From the NCBI GenBank assembly GCA_964006375.1, contig OZ023262.1:53208917-53272916 (forward strand): DNA of 64,000 nucleotides. The letters are read 5' to 3'. This document shows positions 21,040 to 61,529 of this stretch, piece by piece (positions within the stretch are counted from its first letter, which is position 1; the number at the start of each line of letters is the position of its first letter). The position numbers were made by a program, and so were the translations under genes. This DNA is from Tillus elongatus. Lineage: Eukaryota > Arthropoda > Insecta > Coleoptera > Cleridae. Under the pieces are notes generated by a model. It ran no database searches. It saw only the letters and a list, made by a program, of their open reading frames with translations, and had not been told where the DNA came from.

Positions 21040-22423
21040 CGTGACGTAAAAATTGACATTTGACATAAGAAGGAATTTAAATTATCAGATTGCCATGAAA
21101 GAAAAGTTTGAAATTATTGGAAAAAGAATTGAAAATCTCTTGTAAATTGGTTTTTGAATAGAGGAGACGCTAAAAGGCGTTGCTCCCATAAAATACCTAA
21201 ATTTGTAAGTAAATCTAGGCAAATAATATCCAAATATAGTGTTAAAGCATAAATGCCATTTTAAACTACTATTTGAGTGAATGCATCAGTACTAAGTGTT
21301 TAAAAATACTTCATTTCTGAACGTCACACAGTCTGGGATAGACAATCAAAAAGACGTAATTAAAGATATAAAATTTAGGTCACGCTACAGTGGCGTCATA
21401 GTTAAAAAAGAATACAATTTTAACTGGTAATTTCTAAAATTAATAGCCAGAAAGTTTAAAACCAATATCCAGAAAGTGTAAAACTAAGCTAAGGACCATC
21501 CAGAAACAGGTGTAAGTGAAATAATAAGTTTTAAAAGTGAAAATCAGAAAAGACCTGGTAGTTGCCATAGAAACAGGAATGCCTGGATACAAATATCTGT
21601 TGTCAGGAAACAAGATTGAGTTTCTTTTGTCTACAAACTACAGTGGAATCGAAGATTAAGAAGCAACCAGTTAAAATTCATAGTCAAGAATGAATTTGGG
21701 ACCAAAGTAAATGTCAACTAAGGAATGACAGGTACCAAAATTTAAAATACTAAAGCACTGTTTGCTTATGAAAACTGTAAAATTTATAAAACTTATATGA
21801 GTTAAATTTGTTTGTAAACAGAAAAGATAGATAAAAAGAGATCTCTAGTAATTTCAGTTGTAGACTGTTTTAGTAGTGGGGTTTTAAATATTTATCAGTG
21901 TTATAAATTTATTTAAAAATGCTATAAAATATTATAATTTGAGAAACTGAAAACTTGTATGATCCAATTAGTAGGCAAAATTTAAAGAGAAATTCAAAAT
22001 ATCCATAAATATCAAGGGAAAGAACTCACATATATTCCTTTTGAAGCATGAGAGTCAAATAGCCCGGAAGATTAAATAAAATATATGCAACTAGTAATAC
22101 ATATACATAAAACAAATATATTTATTTATTTTAAAATCACATTCAATACTTAAAAGTTAAACATATAGGATGTTTCAAAACTACAATACTCACAAATATA
22201 AATAAAAATCTCATTATATCTGATAACCATATATAAATTGACATTATATGTCTATAAAGTTTAACATAAAACATTTTATACAGGGTATTATAATACAAAA
22301 TATAATTAGCACCCAATAAAACCAATAATAATCAAGCAATATTAATATAATTGTCGCCCAACAGTGTGGCATTAAAATAGAAATTAATACACTTAGCAAA
22401 GGCATCATTTATTAATTTATTAC

Positions 22424-22430
<7 letters not shown>
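21040..22430. other. AT-rich stretch without recognisable gene
   Basis: No coding, TIR or tandem structure was recognised. Ends at a (TA)n tract. Confidence 0.45.

Positions 22431-22514
<84 letters not shown>
22431..22514. repeat. (TA)n microsatellite
   Basis: Pure TA tract directly joined to the reverse-transcriptase fragment that follows. Confidence 0.97.
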
Positions 22515-22517
<3 letters not shown>

Positions 22518-23650
22518 ATGGAATAACAGGTAATGGACTTCATAAAATCTTACTTAACTGACCGAAGGCAGTATGTGTGGTATGTTGATAAGGTCATTGG
22601 GCAGGCATTTTTTTTTTCAGGTGCTGATATAATTAAGGGAGGTGTCCCACAGGGGTCGGTACTTGGTCCTCTCCTGTTTTTAATATACGTGAATGGTTTA
22701 CCTAACTCTATGGTTCATAGAATTATTGTTCGCTGGTGCTACTTTCAGTGGTTATTGCCAGGGCACCAACTTTCGAAAAATTAAATAAGCACATGCATTC
22801 AAGAGGTCACTTGATATATTGGTAAATTGGTTTGCAAGCAACAGCATGAAACTGAACCTTAACAAAACAGAGGCCATCAAATTATCTTTATGGGTAGTGG
22901 AGATGATGGTCACATTTGGCATATGTAGACAGAAGCCTTGGCACCAATTTTAGGAGTCATAATTGACAAGGACTTGAACTGGCGCCCCACATAGATGTGA
23001 TCTGTCAACGTGTTGTCAGTTTTGCGTTTGCCTTGCGAATACTTCAGGAACAGGCAGGCCAGGAGTCCTGTCTGCATGCTTATGATGTACTCCAAACTGA
23101 GTGGTGTTCTGGGGAAATTCTTCGGATTGGCTGTGTCTTTTCATCGCACAAAAATGTGTGTGCGGGCAATCTTCAGATAAAACAGTTTTCTGTAGAGAGG
23201 TCTGTAGGCCATATTTCTTGAGTTATAAATTACTTACTTTCCAGAGTATTTATGTGATGCAGTGTGCCTTGTTAGTTAAACAGAACCCAGATATCTTCAA
23301 TAAATTTCAAAGAGACCAAGTTACCAAACGAAGGAGAAGGATACATTATGTGTACCTAGAATCAGGCTCAAAAAACCCAAAAAATGTAACAAGTATGCAC
23401 GTTTACAATCACCTACCTGCAGAAGTGCGAGCCCTGCCTTGTGAGAGATTCCAGAATAAACTAAAGAGCATTTTGTTGGAAAAGACCTGTTAAGGTGTTG
23501 GGTTGAGTTTCTCGATGATCGTTAGTGTTCTCTGCCGGTGACTCTTGGTTTTTGTGTGGTACTTATAGGTGTGACCTTGTGTCCACTAGTTGTATACTTT
23601 TTTATATATGTGTATTTTGTACTTGTATGACATATTTTACACACATTAGG
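22515..23650 (+). pseudogene. Jockey/CR1-like reverse transcriptase fragment
   Basis: The fragment starts right after (TA)n at the GITG position and reads MDFIKSYLTDRRQYV, GGVPQGSVLGPLLFLIYVN (RT box 4), then is frameshifted through the missing FADD region, and ends with a thumb/C-terminal part: QRDQVTKRRRRIHYV, SMHVYNHLPAEVRALPCERF and KLKSILLEK near 23400-23490. Stops and frameshifts make it inactive. The downstream region to 23650 looks like its 3' UTR. Confidence 0.82.
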
Positions 23651-23831
23651 GTAATAATATATATATATATAAAGATATATAAATGTTAATGGACTCTAAA
23701 TAGGTTATCCGGGCTCTAATTTAGACAATTTACAGAGAATTTCTAAAAAAAACCTCTATTAGTGAATTTTCTTCTTGTTATAATAATATTATGTTAGTCC
23801 ATTACTAACAGTCGTTATTAATTGGACATGT

Positions 23832-23833
<2 letters not shown>

Positions 23834-23915
<82 letters not shown>

Positions 23916-24035
23916 TTTAACGGGGCTTGGTTTTGGGTTCTAGGGACCCCAATTCACGCTAATCTGAAGAAATTTTTTCAAAAGCTTTTCATCGTGACCT
24001 CTCTATTAGCGAATTTTTCTTAATGAAAATTCGCT
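23834..24035 (-). mobile_element. TA-core family end A with (TA)n
   Basis: (TA)n at 23834-23912 leads into ttctagggaccccaattc and the end-A hairpin (gcgaatttttcttaatgaaa) at about 24005-24035. This is the minus-orientation 5' part of the family, joined to RT sequence at its right edge. Confidence 0.7.
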
Positions 24036-24039
24036 AATA

Positions 24040-24970
24040 CAGAATCAAACAAAGACAACTTCATTTTCTTAAGTAGAATGTCAACATGTTCCCCCCATGT
24101 CAACTGGGAGTCAATTGTCACCCCCAAGAATTGAACCATAGTTACAGCGCCCGCCTGGATGTGGATGGGACACAGAAGTGGTCTGTAAGAGAATTGCATA
24201 ATTTCTGTTATATGAGAATTCAGTGAGATGGTTTTCAACACTGAACTGATACATTTCATTAAAGTGATCAGAGCCCTTTTGTCTTAGACCTCTCTCGTCA
24301 TCATCTGTTATGACTATAGATACATCATCAGCGAACAGGGATAATTTGGCAGCTCTATTCAACCCCATATATTTAATATTGTCATTGAATAAAAGAAAAA
24401 GCCATGGACCTAAAATGCTACCCTGTGGTACACCCCTTTCAACATCCTTCAGGTCACAGGTCCAAGTTCCGTCATTGGTCTGCATATTTACTTTCTGTTG
24501 TCTGTTTGCCAAGTAAGACGCCAACCGAGTGCTAGACCATTAATCCCATAGAAGCATAGTTTTTTTAGGAGAATACTGTGTACAACCATCTCAAAGGCTC
24601 GTGAATAATCGAAAAAAGGCCCACTGCTTGACACTGCCGCTCCAAAGACTCCAGGATACAGTTCACCATTGAAACAATTGCATCCCGAGTCGACCTACCA
24701 CTATGAAAGCCATACTGAGCCCAAAACAACAAACCATGTTTCTCCAGAAAATCAAACAACCTCACACAGATGTTTTTTCAAATGTTTTTGCTTTTTTAAT
24801 CTAGCCTTATGTTGATTTAAAGTTTCCAGATCTCCAGTATCCTTGCACTGTCTATGTAGCTTACAGAGGTAAGCTCCTACACTTTTAATATTGTCATTAA
24901 CCAATTTTTTGTCTGAGCATTTATGGTTACTGTAGATTTTTTCAGAACAAGTTATTGGTGTGACACACAC
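24040..24970 (-). pseudogene. Jockey/CR1-like reverse transcriptase, minus strand
   Basis: Reading leftward from 24970: a linker (KIYSNHKCSDKKLVNDNIKS), then AQYGFHSGRSTRDAIVSMV, a degraded first catalytic block, YLANRQQKVNMQTNDG, ERGVPQGSILGPWLFLLF, LFADDVSIVI (intact ADD) and VQFLGVTIDSQLTWGEHV. Frameshifts at several points and a missing C-terminus show a dead copy. It is bounded by (TA)n-bearing sequence on both sides. Confidence 0.85.
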
Positions 24971-24971
24971 A

Positions 24972-24974
<3 letters not shown>

Positions 24975-25045
<71 letters not shown>

Positions 25046-25190
25046 AAGCGATAACTCAAAAAATACTGAACTGATTTCAATAAAACTTGGCAAAAATCCT
25101 GTTTGGGCGAAAACCGAGGTGGAGTTCGTTAACCAGCCTTTATTCTCAAGTTTTTCCAGTGGAAAATCGGGTAAAGCTTTTTGAAAACCC
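24975..25190 (+). mobile_element. TA-core family fragment, (TA)n plus post-core block
   Basis: (TA)n at 24975-25043 is followed by cgataactcaaaaaatactg and a diverged copy of the repeat containing ttttccagtggaaaatcgg. No end B follows. Confidence 0.55.
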
Positions 25191-25902
25191 TATATTTGTG
25201 TAAGTATCAGAGTATCTGGAATGAGACTTTACATGTGTCTAGATATAGTGCAAATAAACCTATGTTGTGAATTTTAAGTAATTTGGTACACAATATTTAG
25301 AGTTTTTTCCAAATTAAAAATAAAATCCCAAAGACATGCGTTGAAATGACTTAGTGGTTAGTCCAATGCCAGACAGGCAGAGTTATTAACTGCCATGGGT
25401 AGATTAATTCATACAACAGGTATAAACCATACATCAACGGTAACCAAACTAAATATATACAGGCAGAAAACATACTACCCGAACCAACAATTGTGAAATC
25501 TCGGGACGCAATTATGGAAAATGACAGACATGAAATTAAAAATTTGCACAAATTATTGTTATTTAACTGGGAGATTCAATCAATTATTAAAATACACTAT
25601 ATTTGTAGCTTTATTAACGGACCCAAATACAGTTTTAGCGCAGCATACATATATTATGCTGTCGCATAATATAGTAGAAATTTAAACAAAATCAAGTAGT
25701 CTCTATAAAAATGATTCTCAAATTGTTTCTTTTATCTTTAAACTTAACCATAAGACGTCATATAAGATCAAAACAGTCGTGGGATGTGTCTCAATGGTAA
25801 TTCTACTAATTCTGTAATTAATAATTGTTACGTATATTTTGAATATAATATCCCGGGCATGAAGCCGATCTAAATATCAGTCAAATAAAACGTTGGTTGA
25901 GG

Positions 25903-25978
25903 GGTGCCTAGATGGCGCAAGGGGCTTCACGTTTGCCTCCTAAGCAGAAGGTTACGCGATCGAATCCAGTTTGATGAA
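25903..25978 (+). tRNA. tRNA-Arg(CCT)-like sequence, probably a pseudogene or SINE head
   Basis: An A-box-like tagatggcgcaagggg, an anticodon arm ttgcctcctaagcag with a CCT anticodon in a 7-nt loop, and a B-box-like gatcgaatcc are correctly ordered. The T stem and acceptor stem pair poorly, so a decayed tRNA or the head of a SINE is more likely than a working tRNA. Confidence 0.4.
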
Positions 25979-26169
25979 TGTATGTTTTTTTAATGTTTTA
26001 TTTAGACATTTGGAGAAACAATAGTGCACAGATTTCATACGTTTTGAACAAGATCTTATTTTTGTGGGCCTAAATAAGTTTGTCACCTTTGAGTCTGAAA
26101 TTATAATGTTGTTACTGTTGATATTGAAAAATCGGTTTGATTAGGTTGAGTAAAACAAAATCATACTGG

Positions 26170-26671
26170 ATGGTCGACTTAACCACAACCAGAAATTACC
26201 AAAATGGCGCACACCACAAGAAAGTAACGTAGAGTATTAATCTGAATTTTTTTTAGGGAAAATCCATAAATAACAGATTAATTGAGAAATTAAGTTCTCA
26301 AAAACACACGATTTGCACGTTTCGAACTGTCAATTTTCAGCAGCGTTGCCACATTTAATATTTAATCCAAAGAGTGTTTTACCGCTTTAACGAAATAAAA
26401 GATCTAAAGTGATTTTTACACACAATCCTGCCGACCTGACAACACCGCTTATCTGCATCCAATATGTTAACCAAACAACAGTCCTAACCCCAGGTGCAAA
26501 AATATACGTTTTTGTTGCAAATCGAAACGTTTTAATTGCATTTCATTGAAAGGTTATTAAAAACGAAATATACCACATTTTTTAACTTTATTAAGGTATG
26601 TACAACGGTTTTTAGGCCATACTCTATTATAATCACGTTAATATGTAGTTGTGGTTAAGTCGACCGTTGCC
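26170..26671. mobile_element. MITE with 18-bp perfect TIRs
   Basis: ggtcgacttaaccacaac at 26172-26189 is exactly repeated in inverse at 26648-26665. The octamer catactgg occurs at 26162-26169 and 26672-26679 and may be the target duplication. Interior is non-coding. Superfamily undetermined (8-bp duplication would fit hAT or P). Confidence 0.75.
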
Positions 26672-26689
26672 CATACTGGCAATTAATAA

Positions 26690-27087
26690 GGAAAAATAAC
26701 TGCTACGTTTATAATTTGGCAGATACTTTACTATTCCAAATATGAATTAAGTTTCCTTATGGAAATCTGTATAACTTTAATGAAATTTGTAATACAAGTT
26801 TCTTCTAAAGAGACTTATACTATCTACAGATATAGCAAAATTTAGTTCTTTAGCTTCATAGAAAATTGAGTTTTGGACATTTTTCTCAAAAGGTAAGTTT
26901 TTTTGATAATAGAGATATCGATGGTAACACTTTTGAAAGAATTCTTCAAATGTGCGTGTACTAGTACCTCTAAAATCGATATTCAAGGTCTGTGTACGTT
27001 TAAAATATTAACTTTGCTAATATGCCATATAATAGTGTACAATTCTCATGAAAATTCGCTACTATAACACACTTGCTGCGTCCTGAA
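26690..27087 (-). mobile_element. End-B family member, ~400 bp, copy 1
   Basis: Ends with cttgctgcgtcctgaaac at its right, i.e. end B. The interior (ttgtaatacaagtttcttc, gagatatcgatggtaacac) matches 51599-51990 in inverse orientation. No (TA)n and no coding. Confidence 0.6.
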
Positions 27088-27099
27088 ACTTTTTATTAA

Positions 27100-28104
27100 A
27101 GTGTACTGCGTAGGGTACAATGTTTATGTACGTTTTAGTATTGAGATTGCTCACGATTGTCTTAGTGTTAAGATTGATTAAGCATAGGTTTGCACCTTTA
27201 CCTGGTTGTCTGTTTAGTTTTGTCTGGTTTTTTATCTTTTACTACCAATACTGATGAAACTTATGTATCTGTGTCTGTCTTGCAAAGTTTATGAATGATT
27301 AAATAAATAAATAAGTAGAGCGAATTATTGTGTGACGTTTGGATATAACTCGCCACAAAAATCTCCTATCTTACATGTGAATTCTTCATATACAAAATAA
27401 TACCAACAAAGCGATTTTTTAAAGTATTACTTTTATTAGTGTAACCAAAAGTAAACTAAGCTAACAACTTTGTATAATTAACTATTTTTAGATACTGAAT
27501 CTCTTTCAGCAGCCTTTAACACATAATTTCTGATTTATGCATACACATACATATAAGGAAGAGTATCAGTAAATACAAAATTCAGTCACTTGAGTATTCA
27601 ACTAAATGAATCAAAAACAACGACACATTAGGTCAGGCCGAAATCATTACATATATATACAAATTAGGCCTTCAGTTCACAATTTATTTTTTCTTCTTTA
27701 TTTAGCACAGCACAGTCGGCAGTTGCCTGATATCACTAATATTCTTACAGTGTGATCTAGATAACACAAGAACGACTAATTTCGATGTGTCTTAATATGT
27801 GCAAATGCGTATTTGAATGTGTTAGGTGGTGTGACGATAACACGGATAAAGGAGGTATTGTAATCAACTATGAGAGACTGTTGTGCTATTAGACACACAC
27901 TGCATATCCGTAACATATTTACACAAGTATTGCAGTATAATTAGGTCATCAACAATAAACTAACAAACAACAAATGTTACTGTAAGTAGCCGAGCACCGA
28001 GTGTCCCCGTTTTTTTTTTTGGCACTAAAACACTATTATGACTGGAACAGACTGGTAGATGGGACAGACGGTGATTTGCTACGTTACAGTAACGTGGTCT
28101 TGTC
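27100..28104 (-). other. Presumed 3' UTR and downstream flank of the Rho exchange factor gene
   Basis: No other gene seen. On the minus strand, AATAAA signals lie at 27698-27703, 27683-27688 and 27432-27437; any could define the mRNA 3' end. Confidence 0.4.
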
Positions 28105-56647
<28,543 letters not shown>

Positions 56648-56649
56648 CT

Positions 56650-57326
56650 GCAAAAAGATGTAAGCAATAATTATAAATTATTGTCGTCCTTTATACAGAA
56701 TGTTACACAATGGTGTCAATAATAATGGGAGCTAATCTGTGTACCATTTAAAGAAAAGAGTTCATATAAACATATGTCCGTTTTTGCTATTTATTTTTTG
56801 AGATATCTGGAATTGAATTTTTTTTTTGAAAAATATGTTTTTTATTATAAATTTGCAAGTAGATTAGATATTTTTATGAAACTTGGCAGGTGAAAATTAG
56901 GGATAGAGGCCAGGGGCGGCTGGTCCATAAGTGCTGTGGTGCTGCAGAACAACCAAAAATTCGAACAATATTATTCCTAATTGGATGAAACCTTTAAAAT
57001 TCTAATTTAGTGCCAGAAAATAGATACGTTGTTGTTTGAAAGCTCGCGGTTCCCTGGCTTGGAGATTTGGGCAGACGATCAAGCGCCAGATGCCAGTCCC
57101 AGCCAGTCAATTGGATATTGAAATAATGCAAATCTCCTAGGCTGGTCAAAGAAGTCGCTATCTAATGTCATTGTTCTGTCGGTTCGATTACGAGCGGTTC
57201 GACGGGCACCACTGGTCATCGGACGGCATCGGAACCGCGGAATGTGCGCTAGAAAATAGCTGCATATTTCGCAGTTCGCAACTTTCATTTGGCAACAATG
57301 CATCTATATGTGTATAGTGTGTATTA
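56650..57326. other. Sequence upstream of the SH3-DH exon
   Basis: The expected preceding exon, which must end in phase 1, was not recognised here. Confidence 0.4.
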
Positions 57327-57328
57327 TA

Positions 57329-59231
57329 CAGGATGGCGCATTAAAAACGAAACAGACCGATTTGCGTCCAGAGAATTTTTTTTTTAAGAAACGCTGAAAC
57401 ACGTCAATTTTAATATTGAGGGGGACATGTTTTGACATAAAACTCAACTTTGTCACATCAACCTCTTAAGGGTGGTGATAACAACCCTTATATTTTAAAT
57501 AGGGAGCATGGGTCGAGTGTTACATCATTTGAAAGCTCTGAATTCAGCACACTAATTTTTTTGGAAATTTTATCAACTCGTTTAAAAAATATTCACAGTT
57601 GGAGTTGCAAGAACGTATTTCATTCATTGTGATAAGAAATGCACTAATTAGTCAATTTTTCGTTAAAAAAACTAAAAAAAAGTCCAAAAATGTTTATTTA
57701 GTTAAGTAAGTGTTCACATTGTTGACCACCAGCTTCCATACAAAAGTACAAATTTTGTTCAAAACGAGCTCTGGCATTCTGGAGCAGTTGTGGAGTTATT
57801 AGACGGCATTCTTCAACAATGCGTCGTCGTAATTCTTCCAGAGACTCCGGTTCTGTTGCGTAAATTCTATTTTTTAAATGACACCATAGAAAGAAGTCTA
57901 AAGGAGTTAAATCCGGTGATCTAGATACTCAATAGCACCTATACGCCCAATCCATTGTCCTGGAAACTCTGTTCAAAAACTCCCTAACACGTGAAAAATG
58001 CGGAGGAGCTCCATCTTGTTGAAACACTAATTGATTTTCTTGGTAGCGATCATCATTTTCAACAATGTCAATTAGTAGAGGGTAAACGATATCTTCTAGT
58101 AACTCCAAATACGTTTCGCCGCTCAAATTGCCATAAAAAAAAAATTGGTCCAATTAAACGGTCTCCAAAAATGCCAGTCCAGACATTCAATTTCTGTGGA
58201 GTTTGAGTGTGGACTTCGTGAAAATTTCTTGGATTATTATCTGTTCAATAACGACAATTATGACGATTGACTGTAGAGTTTAATAAAAATGTACACTCGT
58301 CTGAAAAACAGATATTGAACAGAAAGTTCCCGTTATCAGCTATTCGTGCAGTCATAACTTCACAAAACTCCAGCCGCCGATCAAAATCATCTTCATTCAG
58401 TTGTTGTACAAGATGAATTTTATACGGGTGAAATTTATGATGCTTCAATATTCGCTGAATAGTTCTTCTTTTGATGTTTGAAACAGTGGCCAATTTTCTC
58501 GTGCTCAAAGTTGGGTCTGCAGCAATTTGTCCTAAAACTTCAATCACAGTAGTCTCATTTCTAACCGGAAATTCACGTTCAGGATCCCGTTTTTTGTTGG
58601 CTACTAAACCACTTTGTCGAAGCTTTGCAACTAACTCCAAAATGTATTTTCTGTTAACATGTCTATTCGGATGTCGTCCATTAAACAAATTTGCGGTATG
58701 GTTGGCTTGGTTATCGTTTTAAAAAAAAAGAGTAATTATTTCAACTCGTTCTTCTACAGAATACACCATTGTGAAATTAATTTTCGGTAGTACTATCAGT
58801 ATCCAACCGACCGATAAACTGAAATAATAAACCGCATTTCTCTCATTCAGATAAGAAATGTTCTGATAGTCAATTTTTTGTTTGCAAACCAACAAGACAT
58901 TGACTATCAGCACATTTCTTATCGGAATGAGCGAAATGCGTTTTTGCATCTTCAACTGTGAATAATTTTTAAACGAGTTGATAAAACTTCCAAAAAAATT
59001 AGTGTGCAGAATTCAGAAAAGAAAGAGCTTTCAAATGATGCAACACTCGACCCATGTTCCCTATTTAAAATGTAAGGGTTGTTATCACCACCCTTAAGGG
59101 GTTGATGTGAAAAGTTGAGTTTTATGTCAAAACATGTCCCCCTTAATATTAAAATAGACGTGTTTCAGCGTTTCTTAAAAAAAATTCTTTTGACGCAAAT
59201 CGGTCTGTTTCGTTTTCAATGCGCCACCCTA
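57329..59231 (-). mobile_element. Tc1/mariner-superfamily element with ~270-bp TIRs
   Basis: Left end caggatggcgcattaaaaac and right end (inverted) tagggtggcgcattgaaaac, flanked by TA at 57327-57328 and 59232-59233. TIRs 57329-57605 and 58963-59231 match over about 270 bp, including agacgtgtttcagcg-like and ggtggtgataacaac blocks. Total 1903 bp with one transposase gene. Confidence 0.92.
57700..58769 (-). pseudogene. DUF4817/DDE-type transposase
   Basis: From 58769: MVYSVEERVEIITLFF, then FNGRHPNRHVNRKYILELVA (helix-turn-helix), TLSTRKLATVSNIKRRTIQ, FCEVMTARIADNGNFLFNIC and FSDECTFLLN (first Asp), LNVWTGIFGDRLIGPIFF, LVFQQDGAPPHFSRVREFLN (second Asp), SPDLTPLDFFLWCHLKNRIY (third acidic residue). 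About 345 residues in all. Two frameshifts in homopolymers (near 58725 and 58140) and two stops (near 58245 and 57929) disable it. Homopolymer indels might partly be sequencing errors. Confidence 0.88.
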
Positions 59232-59429
59232 TATATTATATGCATATTATCGTATTATTCGTAGGAGTTTCCTGTTTGTGATTTGTATTAAAATAGTCTT
59301 ATGTTTGAGTTAGGTAAGACTAAGTTTTGTAAACTTAGTTACCAGGAACAATTAGCAATTTGACGTAGATATACAGGATGTTTCTTAATGATATACGAAT
59401 ATTTAAGGGTGTTAATATAGATTAAAAAT

Positions 59430-59441
59430 TAATAATAGTTT
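59430..59441 (+). repeat. Target-site duplication, left, of the Penelope-like unit
   Basis: taataatagttt, repeated exactly at 62046-62057. Confidence 0.7.
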
Positions 59442-59999
59442 CATTGATTGTTGTCTTTACTTGGTGAAATTGGTCCATACTACATTCAGACTTGGAGATT
59501 ACTTCTCTGCCTTCACTGTTGAGTTTCGTTTCTGTAGGCGACGGACGTAGCCAACGCGTAAGCTAACTGGAGCAAGCTGCGCTTCTCAATTCTAGATCTT
59601 CTAGGATGTTCTTCAACGTTTCTGTCACTAGTTTCGCTGCTTGACAGCATCCTTAGACATATAAAAAGTGAATTCATACGAAATTATGACAACTACAAAT
59701 AAATGTCTGTTGCTATGTTATGATGTATTGATCAAAAAATTCATCAAAATTGAAAATGAAACACATGACGGATGAGGCTTTCAAAATGTTTACGTGATGT
59801 ATGTCAATATTTAACATAAAAATAGAACTAACCTATAACAGTAATAACTATAACAACAGTTACAACAATAAAATAACCAAACAATAACTGTAATAAAGCA
59901 GACTCTATACAATGAAAGTATCGACATCATCAACTTATTATCTTATTACAACTTTTTTGAAAAAAAAGTTAGATTTATTTAATTAGGAAGAAGAATATC

Positions 60000-61040
60000 C
60001 AAGACAGGGGAATTCGTTAAATCAGTTTTCTCATTTAAAACAAGGCAGCTATTGTCCTGTGTGGTTTTTTTACTTCTAAAGCTTCAAAAAAGTCTAGTTT
60101 ACATTTGTCGTTACAAAAATGTAGTGGTTGTCAGATTTAGAAGCTACCTTTGTATTTGTACAGGTATTTAAAATTTTTGAAATGTTTTCTGAAATGGTTC
60201 CAAAATAAGTTATCGAAAAATATTTGTTGTCTTTTTTGTCTCTAATATTTGGATAAGTTAAATTAATCGCTAATTTGTATTCTTTTCTCTCGACCATTTT
60301 ATCTATTATTTTAACAGAGTAGCCATCATTAAATGCTATTTGCTTAACTATTGAAATTTCTTTTTTAAAATTGTTTTGTGACATAGGTATTGAAAATGCA
60401 CGATACATCATAGAATGATAGGCTGACAGCTTTTGTGAAAACGGGCAAGATGAGTCGTATGGTATGGTTGTGTCAGTGTAAGTTGGTTTCCTATATATTG
60501 AAAAGTCAAATTAATTACTTTCTAACTTTCAAATCGTTAAGTCTAAAAAATTTATACAACTATTAGCTTCTTCTAAAGTAAACTTAATATTTGTGTGAAG
60601 GTTATTAACAAAATTTAAAAATTCATTTATTTCTGTATGGCTACCTTGAAAACATGCTAAAATAGCATCTACGTATCTGTACCAAAAGACAATATTATGC
60701 AAAAATTATGATGTTAAAATTTGGTTTTCTATGTTTTCCATAAATATGTTGGCTAATAAAGGTGACAACGGACTACCCATAGGTAGACCTACATTTGACA
60801 TATAAATTTTATGATTGAATTGAAACTAGTTTTGTTTATACATTCGTTAGAAAGATGAATTATTTCTTGTCTTTTTATGACATTTACGTTCTTTTCTATT
60901 AAAAACGTTTTCAAATAGAGGTAAAAATTCTCTAGGAGGTGTCTTAGAATACATGATACAAACATCAAACGAGACTAATTTACTATTTGTAGGAATAATT
61001 AAGTAATTTAAGTTTTGTGTCAGTTCATAAGAATTCTTAA
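60000..61040 (-). pseudogene. Penelope-like reverse transcriptase copy lacking the endonuclease
   Basis: On the minus strand: KLVSFDVCIMYSKTPPREFL, VGLPMGSPLSPLLANIFMEN, WYRYVDAILACFQGSHTEI and NEFLNFVNNLHTNIKFTLEE, then YKLAINLTYPNIRDKKDNK. In live relatives the catalytic site reads YVDD; here the second Asp is Ala, so the enzyme would be dead even without the frameshifts. It joins directly to the last ~25 codons, skipping the GIY-YIG domain. Confidence 0.85.
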
Positions 61041-61049
61041 CTGATTATT

Positions 61050-61529
61050 TTGGAATGTAATTTTATTCAACAAGAAAAGAAATATATTTTATATAAAAGC
61101 CTACAACCACCAAATATGTATGGCTACCTGAAAATTGACAAGCCAGATGTTCCCGTGAGACCAGTAGTTAGCTATGTTAATACACCTAATCATAATATAG
61201 CCAGCAAATTGGTTGCACTTATTAGCGAATACAATCTACATAGGTCAAACTTTAGAAATTTTAACACCCGATACAAAGAACATATTTCTGCATTTAGAAA
61301 TAACCACGCTGACAAATCTACATTTGCAAAACATATTATTGATACAGAACATAGACCTACAGTAAATAACTGCATACAACCAACACATTTTTGTAATGAC
61401 AAGCGTAAACTAGACTTTTTTGAAGCTTTAGAAGTCAAAAAGCACACACAGGACAATATCAGACTTGTTTTAAATGAGCAAACTGATTTAATGAATTCCC
61501 ATTTCTTGGATATTCTTCTTCCTAATTAA
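61050..61529 (+). pseudogene. Penelope-like ORF lacking most of RT, with GIY-YIG part
   Basis: 159 open codons: PPNMYGYLKIDKPDVPVRPV (N-terminal RT part) to LISEYN, then an abrupt join to NFNTRYKEHISAFRNNHADK and STFAKHIIDTEHRP, the second half of the GIY-YIG endonuclease, and the C-terminus HFLDILLPN. The RT core is deleted although the frame stays open, so this is an internally deleted copy. Confidence 0.85.

Noticed and set aside
25903..25978. Functional tRNA-Arg(CCT) gene
   Set aside because: Anticodon arm and boxes look right, but T and acceptor stems pair poorly; listed at low confidence as tRNA-like.
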